Positions 6,852 through 13,701 of a DNA stretch of 13,701 nt are shown one piece after another. Origin of the DNA: Clostridium sp. UBA4746 (GTDB lineage Bacteria; Bacillota; Clostridia; Clostridiales; Clostridiaceae); contig DHIM01000322.1 in the NCBI GenBank assembly GCA_002403785.1, positions 1 to 13,701 of the forward strand, written 5' to 3'. Position 1 is the first letter of the stretch. Each line of letters begins with the position of its first letter. A program made the position numbers and the translations under genes. The notes below the pieces were generated by a model. It ran no database searches. It was not told the DNA's origin and worked only from the letters and a program-made list of their open reading frames with translations.

Positions 6852-8681
6852 TTATTTACTTTTTCTGCTACCTGCTCTTTTTCTTTCACCTGAGTCTAAT
6901 AATTTTTTCCTCATTCTAATATTTAGAGGTGTAATTTCAACTAGCTCGTCGATTGCTATAAATTCTAAGCACTGTTCAAGTGACATTGGTTTTACTGGAA
7001 CTAGTTTTGGTGATTCATCTGCTCCTGAAGATCTAGTGTTTGTTAACTGTTTCTTTCTACAAACATTTATTTCCATATCTCCACTTCTTGCACATTCCCC
7101 TGCTATCATTCCCTCATATACAGCTACACCTGGTTCTAGAAACAGAGTACCACGATCTTGGGCATTAAATAATCCGTAAGTAATTGTTTCCCCTGTTTCA
7201 AATACAACTAAAGAACCTCTACTTCTATCTGGGATATCTCCTCTATATTTATCATAACCATCTAAAACATGATTCATTATACCATTACCCTTAGTATCAG
7301 TCATGAATTCACTTCTAAATCCTATTAATCCTCTTGATGGAACTTTAAATTCTAATCTAGTGTATCCATTTATTGCAGAAGTCATATTTACCATTTCTGC
7401 TTTTCTAGGTCCTAATTTTTCCATTATTACGCCCATAAATTCTTCTGGTACGTCAATTGTAAGATACTCAATTGGTTCTAATTTGTGACCATTTTCCTCT
7501 TTGTATATAACATTTGGTTTTGAAACTTGAAATTCAAATCCTTCACGTCTCATGGTTTCAATTAAAACTGAAAGGTGAAGTTCTCCTCTACCACTTACTT
7601 CAAAACAATCTGCTGCTTCTGTTTCTGCAACTCTTAAACTAACATTTGTTTCAAGTTCTTTTGTAAGTCTATCTCTTATGTGTCTTGATGTAACAAATGT
7701 TCCATCTTGACCTGCAAAAGGAGAATTATTAACCATGAAATTCATATTCAATGTGGGCTCATCTATTTCAACGAATGGAAGTGCCTCTGGAGCAGTAGCA
7801 TCAGCTATTGTTTCTCCAATATTTATTTTTGGAATACCAGAAACTGCTACGATATCACCAAGCATTGCTTCTTCAGTTTCTACTCTCTTAAGTCCATCAT
7901 AAACGAAAAGACTTGAAACTTTAACATTGCTTATTGTACCATCTTTTGCTATAAGTGCAACTTGTTGATTTCTTTTAATTGTTCCTCTTTCAATCTTTCC
8001 TATTCCAATTTTACCAACATACTCATTATAATCAATAGTTGTTACAAGCATTTGAAGTGGCATATCTAAATATCCTTCTGGAGCCTTTACATTTTTTATT
8101 ATAGAATCAAATAATGGTTCCATATTATCGCTAACTTCATCAACCTCTAATTTAGCAAAGCCTTCTCTAGCAGAAGCATAAATTATTGCAAAGTCAAGTT
8201 GTTCATCATCAGCACCAAGTTCAACGAATAAATCGAAAACTTCATCAAGAACTTCAGTTGGACGAGCATCTTTTCTATCAATTTTATTAATAACTACTAT
8301 TGGTCTAAGGTTTAATTCTAATGCCTTCTTCAAAACAAATTTTGTTTGTGGCATCGGACCTTCATATGCATCAACTACAAGAAGTACGCTATCAACCATC
8401 TTAAGTACTCGCTCAACTTCTCCGCCGAAATCTGCATGTCCAGGAGTATCAACTATATTAATTTTAATTCCATTATGCATTACTGCGGTATTTTTAGAAA
8501 GAATCGTTATTCCTCTTTCTTTCTCTAAATCATTAGAGTCCATTACTCTTTCTTGTACTTTTTCATTTGCTCTAAAAATATTGCTTTGTTTAAGTAGTGC
8601 ATCCACAAGTGTTGTCTTGCCGTGATCTACGTGAGCAATTATTGCTATATTTCTAACATCATTTCTTGTAAATAAATTCAT
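6852..8681 (-). CDS. typA: Ribosome-associated GTPase TypA/BipA
   Basis: Translational GTPase that binds the 70S ribosome and helps 50S assembly and growth under stress, notably at low temperature in E. coli. The 609-residue length is typical. G motifs: AHVDHGKT at 16-23, RGITI at 56-60, DTPGH at 78-82, NKID at 132-135, and ASAREG near 170. EF-G-like domains II, III and V follow, and the TypA-specific C-terminal domain holds RGSLVVFETGETITYG and ECARSGDMEINVCRKKQLTNTRSSG; the tail is strongly basic. The ATG at 8681 follows GGAGG (8688-8692) by 6 nt. It has its own promoter about 100 nt upstream and a 5' leader of about 90 nt that can fold in two ways, one covering part of the ribosome binding site. 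A strong hairpin terminator ends it, so it is probably monocistronic. Confidence 0.97.
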   Translation of the reverse strand: MNLFTRNDVRNIAIIAHVDHGKTTLVDALLKQSNIFRANEKVQERVMDSNDLEKERGITILSKNTAVMHNGIKINIVDTPGHADFGGEVERVLKMVDSVLLVVDAYEGPMPQTKFVLKKALELNLRPIVVINKIDRKDARPTEVLDEVFDLFVELGADDEQLDFAIIYASAREGFAKLEVDEVSDNMEPLFDSIIKNVKAPEGYLDMPLQMLVTTIDYNEYVGKIGIGKIERGTIKRNQQVALIAKDGTISNVKVSSLFVYDGLKRVETEEAMLGDIVAVSGIPKINIGETIADATAPEALPFVEIDEPTLNMNFMVNNSPFAGQDGTFVTSRHIRDRLTKELETNVSLRVAETEAADCFEVSGRGELHLSVLIETMRREGFEFQVSKPNVIYKEENGHKLEPIEYLTIDVPEEFMGVIMEKLGPRKAEMVNMTSAINGYTRLEFKVPSRGLIGFRSEFMTDTKGNGIMNHVLDGYDKYRGDIPDRSRGSLVVFETGETITYGLFNAQDRGTLFLEPGVAVYEGMIAGECARSGDMEINVCRKKQLTNTRSSGADESPKLVPVKPMSLEQCLEFIAIDELVEITPLNIRMRKKLLDSGERKRAGSRKSK

Positions 8682-8770
8682 ATTAATCCTCCAATTTTTT
8701 TCGTGTGTTTACACATTTTACACAAACGAAAATTGGATACGTCTTTAAGTATCCAATTTTCGCACTTACT
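8682..8770 (-). promoter_or_regulatory. Structured typA 5' leader with possible SD-sequestering switch
   Basis: Three segments on the minus strand are related. Segment 1, CGAAAATTGGATAC (8762-8749), pairs perfectly over 14 bp with segment 2, GTATCCAATTTTCG (8740-8727), around an 8-nt loop. Segment 3, CGAAAAAAATTGGAGG (8703-8688), contains the Shine-Dalgarno and nearly repeats segment 1. Segment 2 with its flank (8737-8720) can instead pair with 8708-8690 over 16 bp (9+3+4, with AAA and UU bulges) around an 11-nt loop, covering GGA of the GGAGG. The two folds exclude each other. The predicted transcription start near 8770 places segment 1 at the very 5' end. It matches no riboswitch class I recognise; function is inferred. 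Confidence 0.55.
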
Positions 8771-8776
8771 ATACTT

Positions 8777-8805
8777 ATTCTAATATTATCTTGCAAAAAA
8801 GTCAA
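8777..8805 (-). promoter_or_regulatory. Sigma-A-type promoter of typA
   Basis: TTGACT (8805-8800), a 17-nt spacer and TAGAAT (8782-8777) on the minus strand, with a likely start near 8770. The hexamers match consensus at 5/6 and 4-5/6 positions and the spacing is ideal. Confidence 0.65.
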
Positions 8806-8900
8806 CTATGTCTATTATTCATTATTAAAAATGATAAATTTACTCTAATTGCATCATTTAATTAGTTTTTTCATCTCATTATCCCATATAAGTCTATATG

Positions 8901-9353
8901 TTATTTACCTATACACTTTTCACAAACACCATAAAATTTCAAACTATGATCTTCTATCTTAAAATTATACTTTTTTTCAACAATTGTTTCTAGTTCCTCA
9001 AGTAAATCTCCTTGTACTTCTAATACTTTACCACATCTGTTACATATTAAGTGATGATGTTGATGGTGTTCGTCTTCATGGTTAAGTTCATATCTACTGC
9101 AACCATCATCTAAATCGAACTTTCTTATTACACACATTTCTTCTAAAAGTTGAACCGTTCTATAAATTGTAGCTAACCCTATTTCCGGACAGTCAGCCTT
9201 AACTAGATCATATAGTTCTTCCGCTGTAAGATGGCTACCTTCACTCTTAATTATTCCATTCAGAATAGCTCTTCTCTGTGGAGTTAGCTTATATCCCTCT
9301 TGTTTTAAAGATTCTTTTAAACTCTCAACGCTCTCTGGAGATACTTTTGACAT
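8901..9353 (-). CDS. Fur family metal-responsive transcriptional repressor
   Basis: Dimeric metal-sensing DNA-binding repressor. The 150-residue protein has the family architecture: an N-terminal winged helix with KLTPQRRAIL at 22-31 and recognition-helix region IGLATIYRTVQLLEEM at 58-73, then a metal/dimerisation domain with the His-rich HEDEHHQHHH (92-101), a first CxxC (Cys104, Cys107) and a second CxxC (Cys144, Cys147) for structural zinc. The ATG at 9353 has AAGGGG 7 nt upstream. Fur, Zur and PerR share these features. The HHHLIC-CGKV wording and a Fur-like box at its own promoter favour iron sensing, but the metal cannot be settled from sequence. It lies between the DUF1292 gene and typA, each with its own promoter, so it is likely monocistronic. 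No convincing terminator follows it. Confidence 0.9.
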   Translation of the reverse strand: MSKVSPESVESLKESLKQEGYKLTPQRRAILNGIIKSEGSHLTAEELYDLVKADCPEIGLATIYRTVQLLEEMCVIRKFDLDDGCSRYELNHEDEHHQHHHLICNRCGKVLEVQGDLLEELETIVEKKYNFKIEDHSLKFYGVCEKCIGK

Positions 9354-9417
9354 ATATATACCCCTTTTCTACAACTATCATTCGATTCAACATTGTAACC
9401 ATATTTACTATATGTAT

Positions 9418-9446
9418 AGTTTAATACTTTATTACGTTGTTGTCAA
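9418..9446 (-). promoter_or_regulatory. Promoter of the fur-family gene
   Basis: A perfect TTGACA (9446-9441), a 17-nt spacer and TAAACT (9423-9418) on the minus strand, about 65 nt before the start codon. Confidence 0.6.
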
Positions 9447-9460
9447 TTGATAATCATTTA
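9441..9460. promoter_or_regulatory. Fur-box-like operator at the fur promoter
   Basis: GATAATCATT (plus strand 9449-9458) matches ten consecutive positions of the central/right part of the classical Fur box, and the flanking match is partial. It abuts the -35 hexamer, so a bound repressor would block polymerase. This fits autoregulation; it is a sequence resemblance only. Confidence 0.4.
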
Positions 9461-9537
9461 GTTTTAAGAAAACAGGTTAAATCAGACTAAAATTTCACTC
9501 AAGTTACTTATTTAAAGTCTTTCTTCTGAACTGTAAT

Positions 9538-9795
9538 TTAAATCTCATCAGAAGAAATTGCATCATAAGCTTCTGAAATCATTTCAAACTCTTCATCCTC
9601 TTCAATAGTAACTAAAATATCGTTACCCTCTGCATCCTTATCAATTCTTAGTGCAATTGCATCAATATCCTCTTCTCCAGTCGGTGCAACTATAACATAT
9701 TCCTTGTCTTCAATGTCCAATTTCGTTAGTACATCAAATTCTATTTCTTTACCCTCTTCGTCGTACAACAGTATAGTTTCAACATTATTATCCAT
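9538..9795 (-). CDS. Small acidic DUF1292 protein (YrzB/UPF0473-like)
   Basis: An 85-residue, strongly acidic protein of unknown function, recognised by the DUF1292 pattern: TILLYDEEGKEIEFDVL near the start, a central KEYVIVAP segment, and a C-terminal ILVTIEEDEEFEMISEAY. No membrane segment or catalytic motif is seen. The frame could start 6 codons earlier at a TTG, but AGGAG at 9804-9808 lies inside that extension, 8 nt before the ATG at 9795, which is therefore chosen. It is 79 nt behind ruvX and probably cotranscribed with it. The alaS-ireB-ruvX-DUF1292 order is widespread in Firmicutes, which supports that it is a real gene, but no role can be assigned. Confidence 0.88.
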   Translation of the reverse strand: MDNNVETILLYDEEGKEIEFDVLTKLDIEDKEYVIVAPTGEEDIDAIALRIDKDAEGNDILVTIEEDEEFEMISEAYDAISSDEI

Positions 9796-9874
9796 TCTAT
9801 TTTCTCCTTTCAAATTATATAATTATATAATTATAATATCTTAATTCGAATTCCCTATTATGTAACCATGGGTT

Positions 9875-10294
9875 TTATAAACGTGTACCTAAACTGTCTA
9901 AATATCCTTGCAAAATAAATGTAGCGGCAATTTTATCCACAATCTTTTTTCTTTTTGCTCTAGATAAATCACCTTCTAGCATTACTCTATTCGCAGCAAC
10001 TGTAGTTAATCTTTCATCCCACATTTTTATTGGCAAATTTAATGTTTCTTTAAGCTTCTCACAAAAGCGCTGAACTTTTTCCCCTTGTGGTCCTATAGTG
10101 CCATTCATATTTTTCGGGAGCCCTGATACAAAACTTTCTACATTATATTGTTTACATATTTTATCAATTTCTTCTATATCTAAAACTATGCTTTTCCTTT
10201 TAATTGTTGTAATGCCTTGTGCTGTTAATCCTAATGGATCACATACAGCTATACCTATTGTCCTGTCTCCAATATCTAAACCTAATATTCTCAT
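9875..10294 (-). CDS. ruvX: RuvX/YqgF family RNase H-like nuclease
   Basis: YqgF-family protein, annotated as putative Holliday junction resolvase; in E. coli the homologue is linked to 16S rRNA 5'-end processing. The 139-residue protein has the RNase H fold signature: RILGLDIGDRTIGIAV with the catalytic Asp7, SGLPKNMNGTIGPQ at 58-70, MWDERLTTV at 91-99, and a final Asp in KKIVDKIAA (Asp120). Two ATGs compete. GGAG at 10302-10305 is only 1 nt from the ATG at 10300 but 7 nt from the ATG at 10294, so the latter (MRILGLD) is chosen. It lies about 60 nt behind ireB, with a terminator hairpin in between and little room for a promoter, so it probably depends on read-through or a promoter inside ireB. 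Confidence 0.92.
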   Translation of the reverse strand: MRILGLDIGDRTIGIAVCDPLGLTAQGITTIKRKSIVLDIEEIDKICKQYNVESFVSGLPKNMNGTIGPQGEKVQRFCEKLKETLNLPIKMWDERLTTVAANRVMLEGDLSRAKRKKIVDKIAATFILQGYLDSLGTRL

Positions 10295-10324
10295 ATTCAT
10301 ACTCCTTCAATAAAGCTAATATTC

Positions 10325-10351
10325 AAAAAATAAAATGCCCATATGGGCATT
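10325..10351 (-). terminator. Intrinsic terminator between ireB and ruvX
   Basis: The palindrome AATGCCCATATGGGCATT (7-bp stem, 4-nt loop) starts right after the ireB TAG and on the minus strand is followed by TTATTTTTTG. Stem, loop and T-run are classical. It lies about 40 nt before the ruvX start. Confidence 0.8.
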
Positions 10352-10609
10352 CTACTTTTTTATGTCTAGATAAGCTTTCAAAACTTCTTCGAGTATTTCA
10401 TCTCTCTCTAGCTTTCTTACTAACGCTCTTGCTCCATTGTAGTTCGTTATATATGTCGGATCTCCAGAAATTAAATATCCTACCATTTGATTTACTGGGT
10501 TATACCCCTTTTTTATAAGTGAATTATATACATCAGTCAAAATAGTTTTTGTTAAATCCTTTTTATCTTTTACAAAATCAAATTGGACTGTATTTTGATT
10601 AATATCCAT
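10352..10609 (-). CDS. ireB: IreB family regulatory phosphoprotein (UPF0297)
   Basis: An 85-residue protein of the IreB/YrzL family. In Enterococcus faecalis IreB is a substrate of the Ser/Thr kinase IreK and a negative regulator of cephalosporin resistance. Diagnostic sequence: KKGYNPVNQMVGYLISGDPTY at about 47-67, then NGARALVRKLERDEILEEVLKAYL. Thr7 in the N-terminal tail lies where the family's phosphorylated threonines are found. The frame opens 15 codons earlier, but AAGGGGTG (about 10614-10621) lies inside that extension, 6 nt before the ATG at 10609, so that start is used. It is 182 nt downstream of alaS and is followed at once by a terminator. No cognate kinase gene is in the window. 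Confidence 0.92.
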   Translation of the reverse strand: MDINQNTVQFDFVKDKKDLTKTILTDVYNSLIKKGYNPVNQMVGYLISGDPTYITNYNGARALVRKLERDEILEEVLKAYLDIKK

Positions 10610-10704
10610 TCTATACACCCCTTCCCTTATGATATGATAAACACTGTAATTCAACCTACTTAAGTATATTAGGAAATCACTTGGTAATATAGTACAGTTC
10701 TTTA

Positions 10705-10788
10705 GTTACAAAAAGTTCCATAATTACATACTAACATTATACAATTACTTCTTACTACTTATATTATAAAACAACTGTTACAAAAAGT
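10705..10788. repeat. 12-bp direct repeat in the alaS-ireB gap
   Basis: GTTACAAAAAGT occurs at 10705-10716 and 10777-10788, 72 bp apart. On the minus strand each reads ACTTTTTGTAAC. A TATAAT-like and a TATATT-like sequence lie shortly downstream of each copy, but without good -35 spacing. No firm promoter for ireB can be named. Confidence 0.4.
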
Positions 10789-10791
10789 ATA

Positions 10792-13437
10792 CTATTTTAC
10801 CAATCTTTCAATTATGGGACATACATTATCTATTGCTTTATCTAAATTTTCAGGAAGTTTTCCACCTGCCTCTGCCATGTCAGGTCTACCACCACCACCG
10901 CCACCAGCTATTTTAGCAACTTCTTTAATTATTTTTCCACAATGTATTCCTTTTTCTGTTGCAGACTTAGATGCCATTGCGACAAATTGCACTTTTTTAT
11001 TTATACTGCTTCCTAGTACAACTACACCATCGCCAAGTTTATCCCGAAGTTTGTCAGCTAAATTTCTCAAAGCATCTCCGTCCATATCTCGCACTGTTCC
11101 GCAAATTACCTTGACACCTTTAACCTCTTTAATATTATCTAACATTTCATCTACTGAAGAACTAGCTAATTTGCCTTTTAATAACACTATTTCCTTTTCT
11201 TTATCTTTTAATTCATCCAATTGAGTTTGTAATTTATTTATTATATCTTTTTCTGAACATTTTAATGTATTAGAAATACCTTTTAATAGATCATTTTTAT
11301 CCTCTACATATTTTATATATTTACTTCCTGTTATAGCTTCAATTCTTCTAACACCTGACGCTACTCCAACTTCAGATAAAATTTTAAATAGTCCGATTTC
11401 CCCTGAGTTTTTAACATGAGTACCACCACATAATTCTTTGCTATACTCACCTACTGATACTACTCTAACATCATTTTGATATTTTTCATCAAATAGAGCT
11501 ATAGCTCCACTTTCCTTAGCTTTTTCTATTGTCATTACTTTAGTATCAACCTTACATACTTTCATAACATTGTCATTTACATTTTGTTGAACTTTAGTGA
11601 TTTCTTCTTCCGTAAGTGCAGAAAAATGAGTAAAGTCAAACCTTAATTTATCTTCATTTACATAAGATCCTGATTGATGAACATGTTCACCTAAAACCCT
11701 TTTTAATGCTTCTTGTAGCATGTGAGTTGCAGTATGGTTTTTACAAATTGCAGATCTTCTATCCTCGTCAACCTTAAGAGTTACTAATTCATCTACTAGC
11801 AATGTTCCCTCTTGTATATTAACAAAGTGTACAACTTTACCCGATACATTCTTTTGACAATCATAAACTTCTGCTTTAAAATTATCATTATATATTATTC
11901 CCTTATCTCCAATCTGACCTCCCATTTCAGCATAGAAAGGTGTAACTCCTGTTACAATACTCCCTTTTGACCCCTCAGAAAGTTCTGTAACAAGTTCTTC
12001 GCCCTTAATTAATACCTTAGCTTTAGATTGCAACTCAATCTTATTATAACCATCAAACTTTGTTTCTATGTTTTTAGGAATCAAATTAAGTACATTTTCT
12101 CCGCTACCCATATAATTTGACTGTCCCCTAGCATTTCTTGCTCTTTGTCTTTGACTTTGCATTTCAGTATTAAATTTATCTAGATCAATTTTTATACCTG
12201 CATCCTGTAATATTTCTTCCGTAAGTTCATATGGGAAACCATATGTATCGTATAATTTAAAGGCTTTATCTCCACTTAAAATTTTAACGTCATTACTTTC
12301 AAGCTCTTCTATATATACTTTTAATATATCCATACCTGAATCTAAAGTCTCTAAAAATCTTTCTTCTTCAATTTTTATAACCTTTTTAATATATGATGCT
12401 TTTTCTTCTAATTCTGGATATGCTTTAAATGAATTTTTAATAACAGTATTACAAAGTTCATTTAAAAAAATGTTTTTAATTCCAAGTAGTCTACCATGCC
12501 TTGCTGCCCGTCTAATTAGTCGTCGTAGGACATACCCTCTTCCCTCATTAGATGGGAGAACACCGTCACATATCATGAATGTTGTACTTCTAACATGATC
12601 AGTTATAATTTTTAAAGATATATCCTCTGTGTGACTTTTACCACATTTTACACCTGAAACCCTTGAAACTTCTTCTAAAATATTATTTATAGTATCTATT
12701 TCAAAGATACTATCAGTTCTCTGCATTATGGCAGCTATTCTCTCAAGACCCATACCTGTATCTATGTTTGGATTCTTTAATTTGTTGTAATTACCTTGCT
12801 CGTCTTTATCAAATTGAGTAAATACTAAATTCCAAAATTCTATTACTCTATCTTCATTTCCCGCTTTAATAAACTCTTCTTCAGTTTTTATTTGCCCAAG
12901 TTCTACAAACCGATCATAGTGCAACTCTGAACTTGGTCCACAAGGTCCTTGACCTATTTCCCAAAAATTATCTTCTTTTCCCAATCTAAAAATACGTGAA
13001 GGATCAATATCGGTGTTTTTACTCCAGATATTAAAAGCTTCATCATCCTCTAAATATATAGTTATGTACAAACTTTCTTTTGGTATATTTAAAACTTCTG
13101 TTACATATTCAAAAGCCCATGGAATAACCTCTTTTTTAAAATAATCACCAAAAGAGAAGTTTCCAAGCATTTCAAAGAAAGTACCATGTCTTGATGTCTT
13201 CCCTACATTTTCAATATCTCCTGTTCTAATACACTTTTGACAATCAGTTATTCTAGTATTAGGTGGTGTTTGAATTCCTGTAAAATATGGTTTAAGTGGT
13301 TGCATACCTGCGTTTACAAGTAATAAACTACTATCATTCTTAGGTACTAGTGGAAAACTCTCTAGTCTAAGATGCCCTTTACTTTCAAAAAAGTTTAGAA
13401 AGGATTCCCTAATTTCATTTAAACCTAATTTTTCCAT
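10792..13437 (-). CDS. alaS: Alanyl-tRNA synthetase
   Basis: Class II synthetase that charges tRNA-Ala and edits Ser- and Gly-tRNA-Ala. The 881 residues match full-length bacterial AlaRS. Order seen: catalytic core from residue 1, with motif 2 in RHGTFFEMLGNFSFGDYF (83-100), GQGPCGPSSEL near 162-172, and motif 3 DTGMGLERIAAIMQ (226-239); tRNA-binding region to about 450; editing domain with zinc ligands His568 and His572 (NHTATHM) and Cys670 and His674 (CGGTHV); a coiled coil at about 730-765; and the C-Ala/DHHA1 domain ending in AGGGGGGRPDMAEAGG (845-859). The ATG at 13437 follows GGAGGAG by a few bases. A T-box leader precedes it, so expression should rise when tRNA-Ala is uncharged. ireB follows downstream. 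Confidence 0.98.
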   Translation of the reverse strand: MEKLGLNEIRESFLNFFESKGHLRLESFPLVPKNDSSLLLVNAGMQPLKPYFTGIQTPPNTRITDCQKCIRTGDIENVGKTSRHGTFFEMLGNFSFGDYFKKEVIPWAFEYVTEVLNIPKESLYITIYLEDDEAFNIWSKNTDIDPSRIFRLGKEDNFWEIGQGPCGPSSELHYDRFVELGQIKTEEEFIKAGNEDRVIEFWNLVFTQFDKDEQGNYNKLKNPNIDTGMGLERIAAIMQRTDSIFEIDTINNILEEVSRVSGVKCGKSHTEDISLKIITDHVRSTTFMICDGVLPSNEGRGYVLRRLIRRAARHGRLLGIKNIFLNELCNTVIKNSFKAYPELEEKASYIKKVIKIEEERFLETLDSGMDILKVYIEELESNDVKILSGDKAFKLYDTYGFPYELTEEILQDAGIKIDLDKFNTEMQSQRQRARNARGQSNYMGSGENVLNLIPKNIETKFDGYNKIELQSKAKVLIKGEELVTELSEGSKGSIVTGVTPFYAEMGGQIGDKGIIYNDNFKAEVYDCQKNVSGKVVHFVNIQEGTLLVDELVTLKVDEDRRSAICKNHTATHMLQEALKRVLGEHVHQSGSYVNEDKLRFDFTHFSALTEEEITKVQQNVNDNVMKVCKVDTKVMTIEKAKESGAIALFDEKYQNDVRVVSVGEYSKELCGGTHVKNSGEIGLFKILSEVGVASGVRRIEAITGSKYIKYVEDKNDLLKGISNTLKCSEKDIINKLQTQLDELKDKEKEIVLLKGKLASSSVDEMLDNIKEVKGVKVICGTVRDMDGDALRNLADKLRDKLGDGVVVLGSSINKKVQFVAMASKSATEKGIHCGKIIKEVAKIAGGGGGGRPDMAEAGGKLPENLDKAIDNVCPIIERLVK

Positions 13438-13473
13438 AATATCTCCTCCGATTATTTATATATGCTTAAATAT

Positions 13474-13512
13474 AAAAAAAACTTCACTTCCCTAAAACAA
13501 GGGACGAAAGTT
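13474..13512 (-). terminator. T-box leader terminator of alaS
   Basis: On the minus strand AACTTTCGTCCCT and AGGGAAGTGAAGTT pair with one mismatch and one bulge around loop TGTTTT and are followed by eight T. The CCCT of the 5' arm also pairs with AGGG of the T-box antiterminator, making the two folds exclusive. Confidence 0.85.
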
Positions 13513-13698
13513 TTCCGCGTTACCACCCTAATTATATCACTTCATAATTAAAATAATTTAATTACTTTGCAATATCTCTCAACAACAAAAGGTTCAAAGA
13601 TAGCTTCAATATATTTATCAAGAAGTTTCCAGCATCCACTTCCTCTCTAAATGATTAAACATATATACTAATTCTTATCATTACCTAATACTAACCTA
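13474..13698 (-). promoter_or_regulatory. Alanine T-box riboswitch of alaS
   Basis: tRNA-sensing leader. Reading the minus strand: the Stem I base AGGTT (13697-13693) pairs with AACCT (13594-13590). The distal Stem I shows AGAGAG, then GGAAGT..GATGCTGGAAACTTC. The S-turn pair is AGTA and GAA, and GAA is followed directly by the specifier GCT (13604-13602), an Ala codon, with a purine after it. The T-box AGGGTGGTAACGCGG lies at 13529-13515. Its TGGT loop pairs with the ACCA end of tRNA-Ala, the last T facing discriminator A73. The core reads AACGCG rather than the most common ACCGCG. The terminator follows. The promoter lies beyond the right edge. Confidence 0.93.
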
Positions 13699-13701
13699 TA
13701 C

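Noticed and set aside
8727..8762. Hairpin before typA considered as the fur terminator
   Set aside because: It lies downstream of the predicted typA promoter and about 140 nt from the fur stop, the stem is AU-rich, and the U-run is broken by CG. A typA leader element fits better, though a dual role is not excluded.
9520..9557. 10-bp inverted repeat at the end of the DUF1292 gene, considered as a terminator
   Set aside because: The minus-strand 3' arm is followed by GACTTTAAA, not a U-run, the loop is 18 nt, and the repeat overlaps the last codons.
10814..11224. Plus-strand 136-residue open frame with a run of prolines
   Set aside because: It is the antisense of the alaS C-Ala domain; the prolines are the complement of the glycine run. 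No ribosome binding site or recognisable domain.

Overview
The window looks like the chromosome of a low-GC, spore-forming Firmicute, most likely Clostridium in the broad sense. The DNA is very AT-rich, a sigma-K gene with a pro-sequence is present, most ribosome binding sites are strong AGGAGG-like, and the gene order alaS-ireB-ruvX-DUF1292 ... trmR-trhP-udk is a typical Firmicute core block. All twelve genes lie on the minus strand, so transcription runs from the right end of the window to the left. No mobile element, CRISPR array, rRNA or tRNA gene is visible.

Right part (about 9500-13701): an alanine-specific T-box leader with a GCU specifier controls alaS. It is followed by ireB, an intrinsic terminator, ruvX and a small acidic DUF1292 gene. 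This is translation, cell-wall-stress regulation and rRNA/DNA housekeeping. Middle (about 6700-9480): fur and typA each have their own recognisable sigma-A-type promoter. The fur promoter carries a Fur-box-like sequence. The typA transcript is predicted to start with a strong hairpin whose 3' arm can alternatively pair with the typA ribosome binding site. This possible two-state leader is the most unusual signal in the window. Next (4176-6708): trmR, trhP and udk are tightly packed. The first two make 5-methoxyuridine at the wobble position of tRNAs, and the third salvages uridine. Left part (1-4115): a membrane-anchored penicillin-binding transpeptidase, an uninterrupted sigK with a pro-sequence, and a lone pilT retraction ATPase ending in a long hairpin terminator.

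Several starts were moved inward because the only good ribosome binding site lies inside the longest open frame (pilT, trhP, DUF1292, ruvX, ireB). Two genes use non-ATG starts that the ribosome binding site supports (sigK GTG, PBP TTG).

The genes are well-known families and no new multi-gene system was found. The novelty is in control elements (typA leader, hairpin before trmR, terminator directly before ruvX, palindromic promoter region of pilT) and in the gene order: fur-typA sits where many Firmicutes carry mltG, and PBP-sigK-pilT follows udk.
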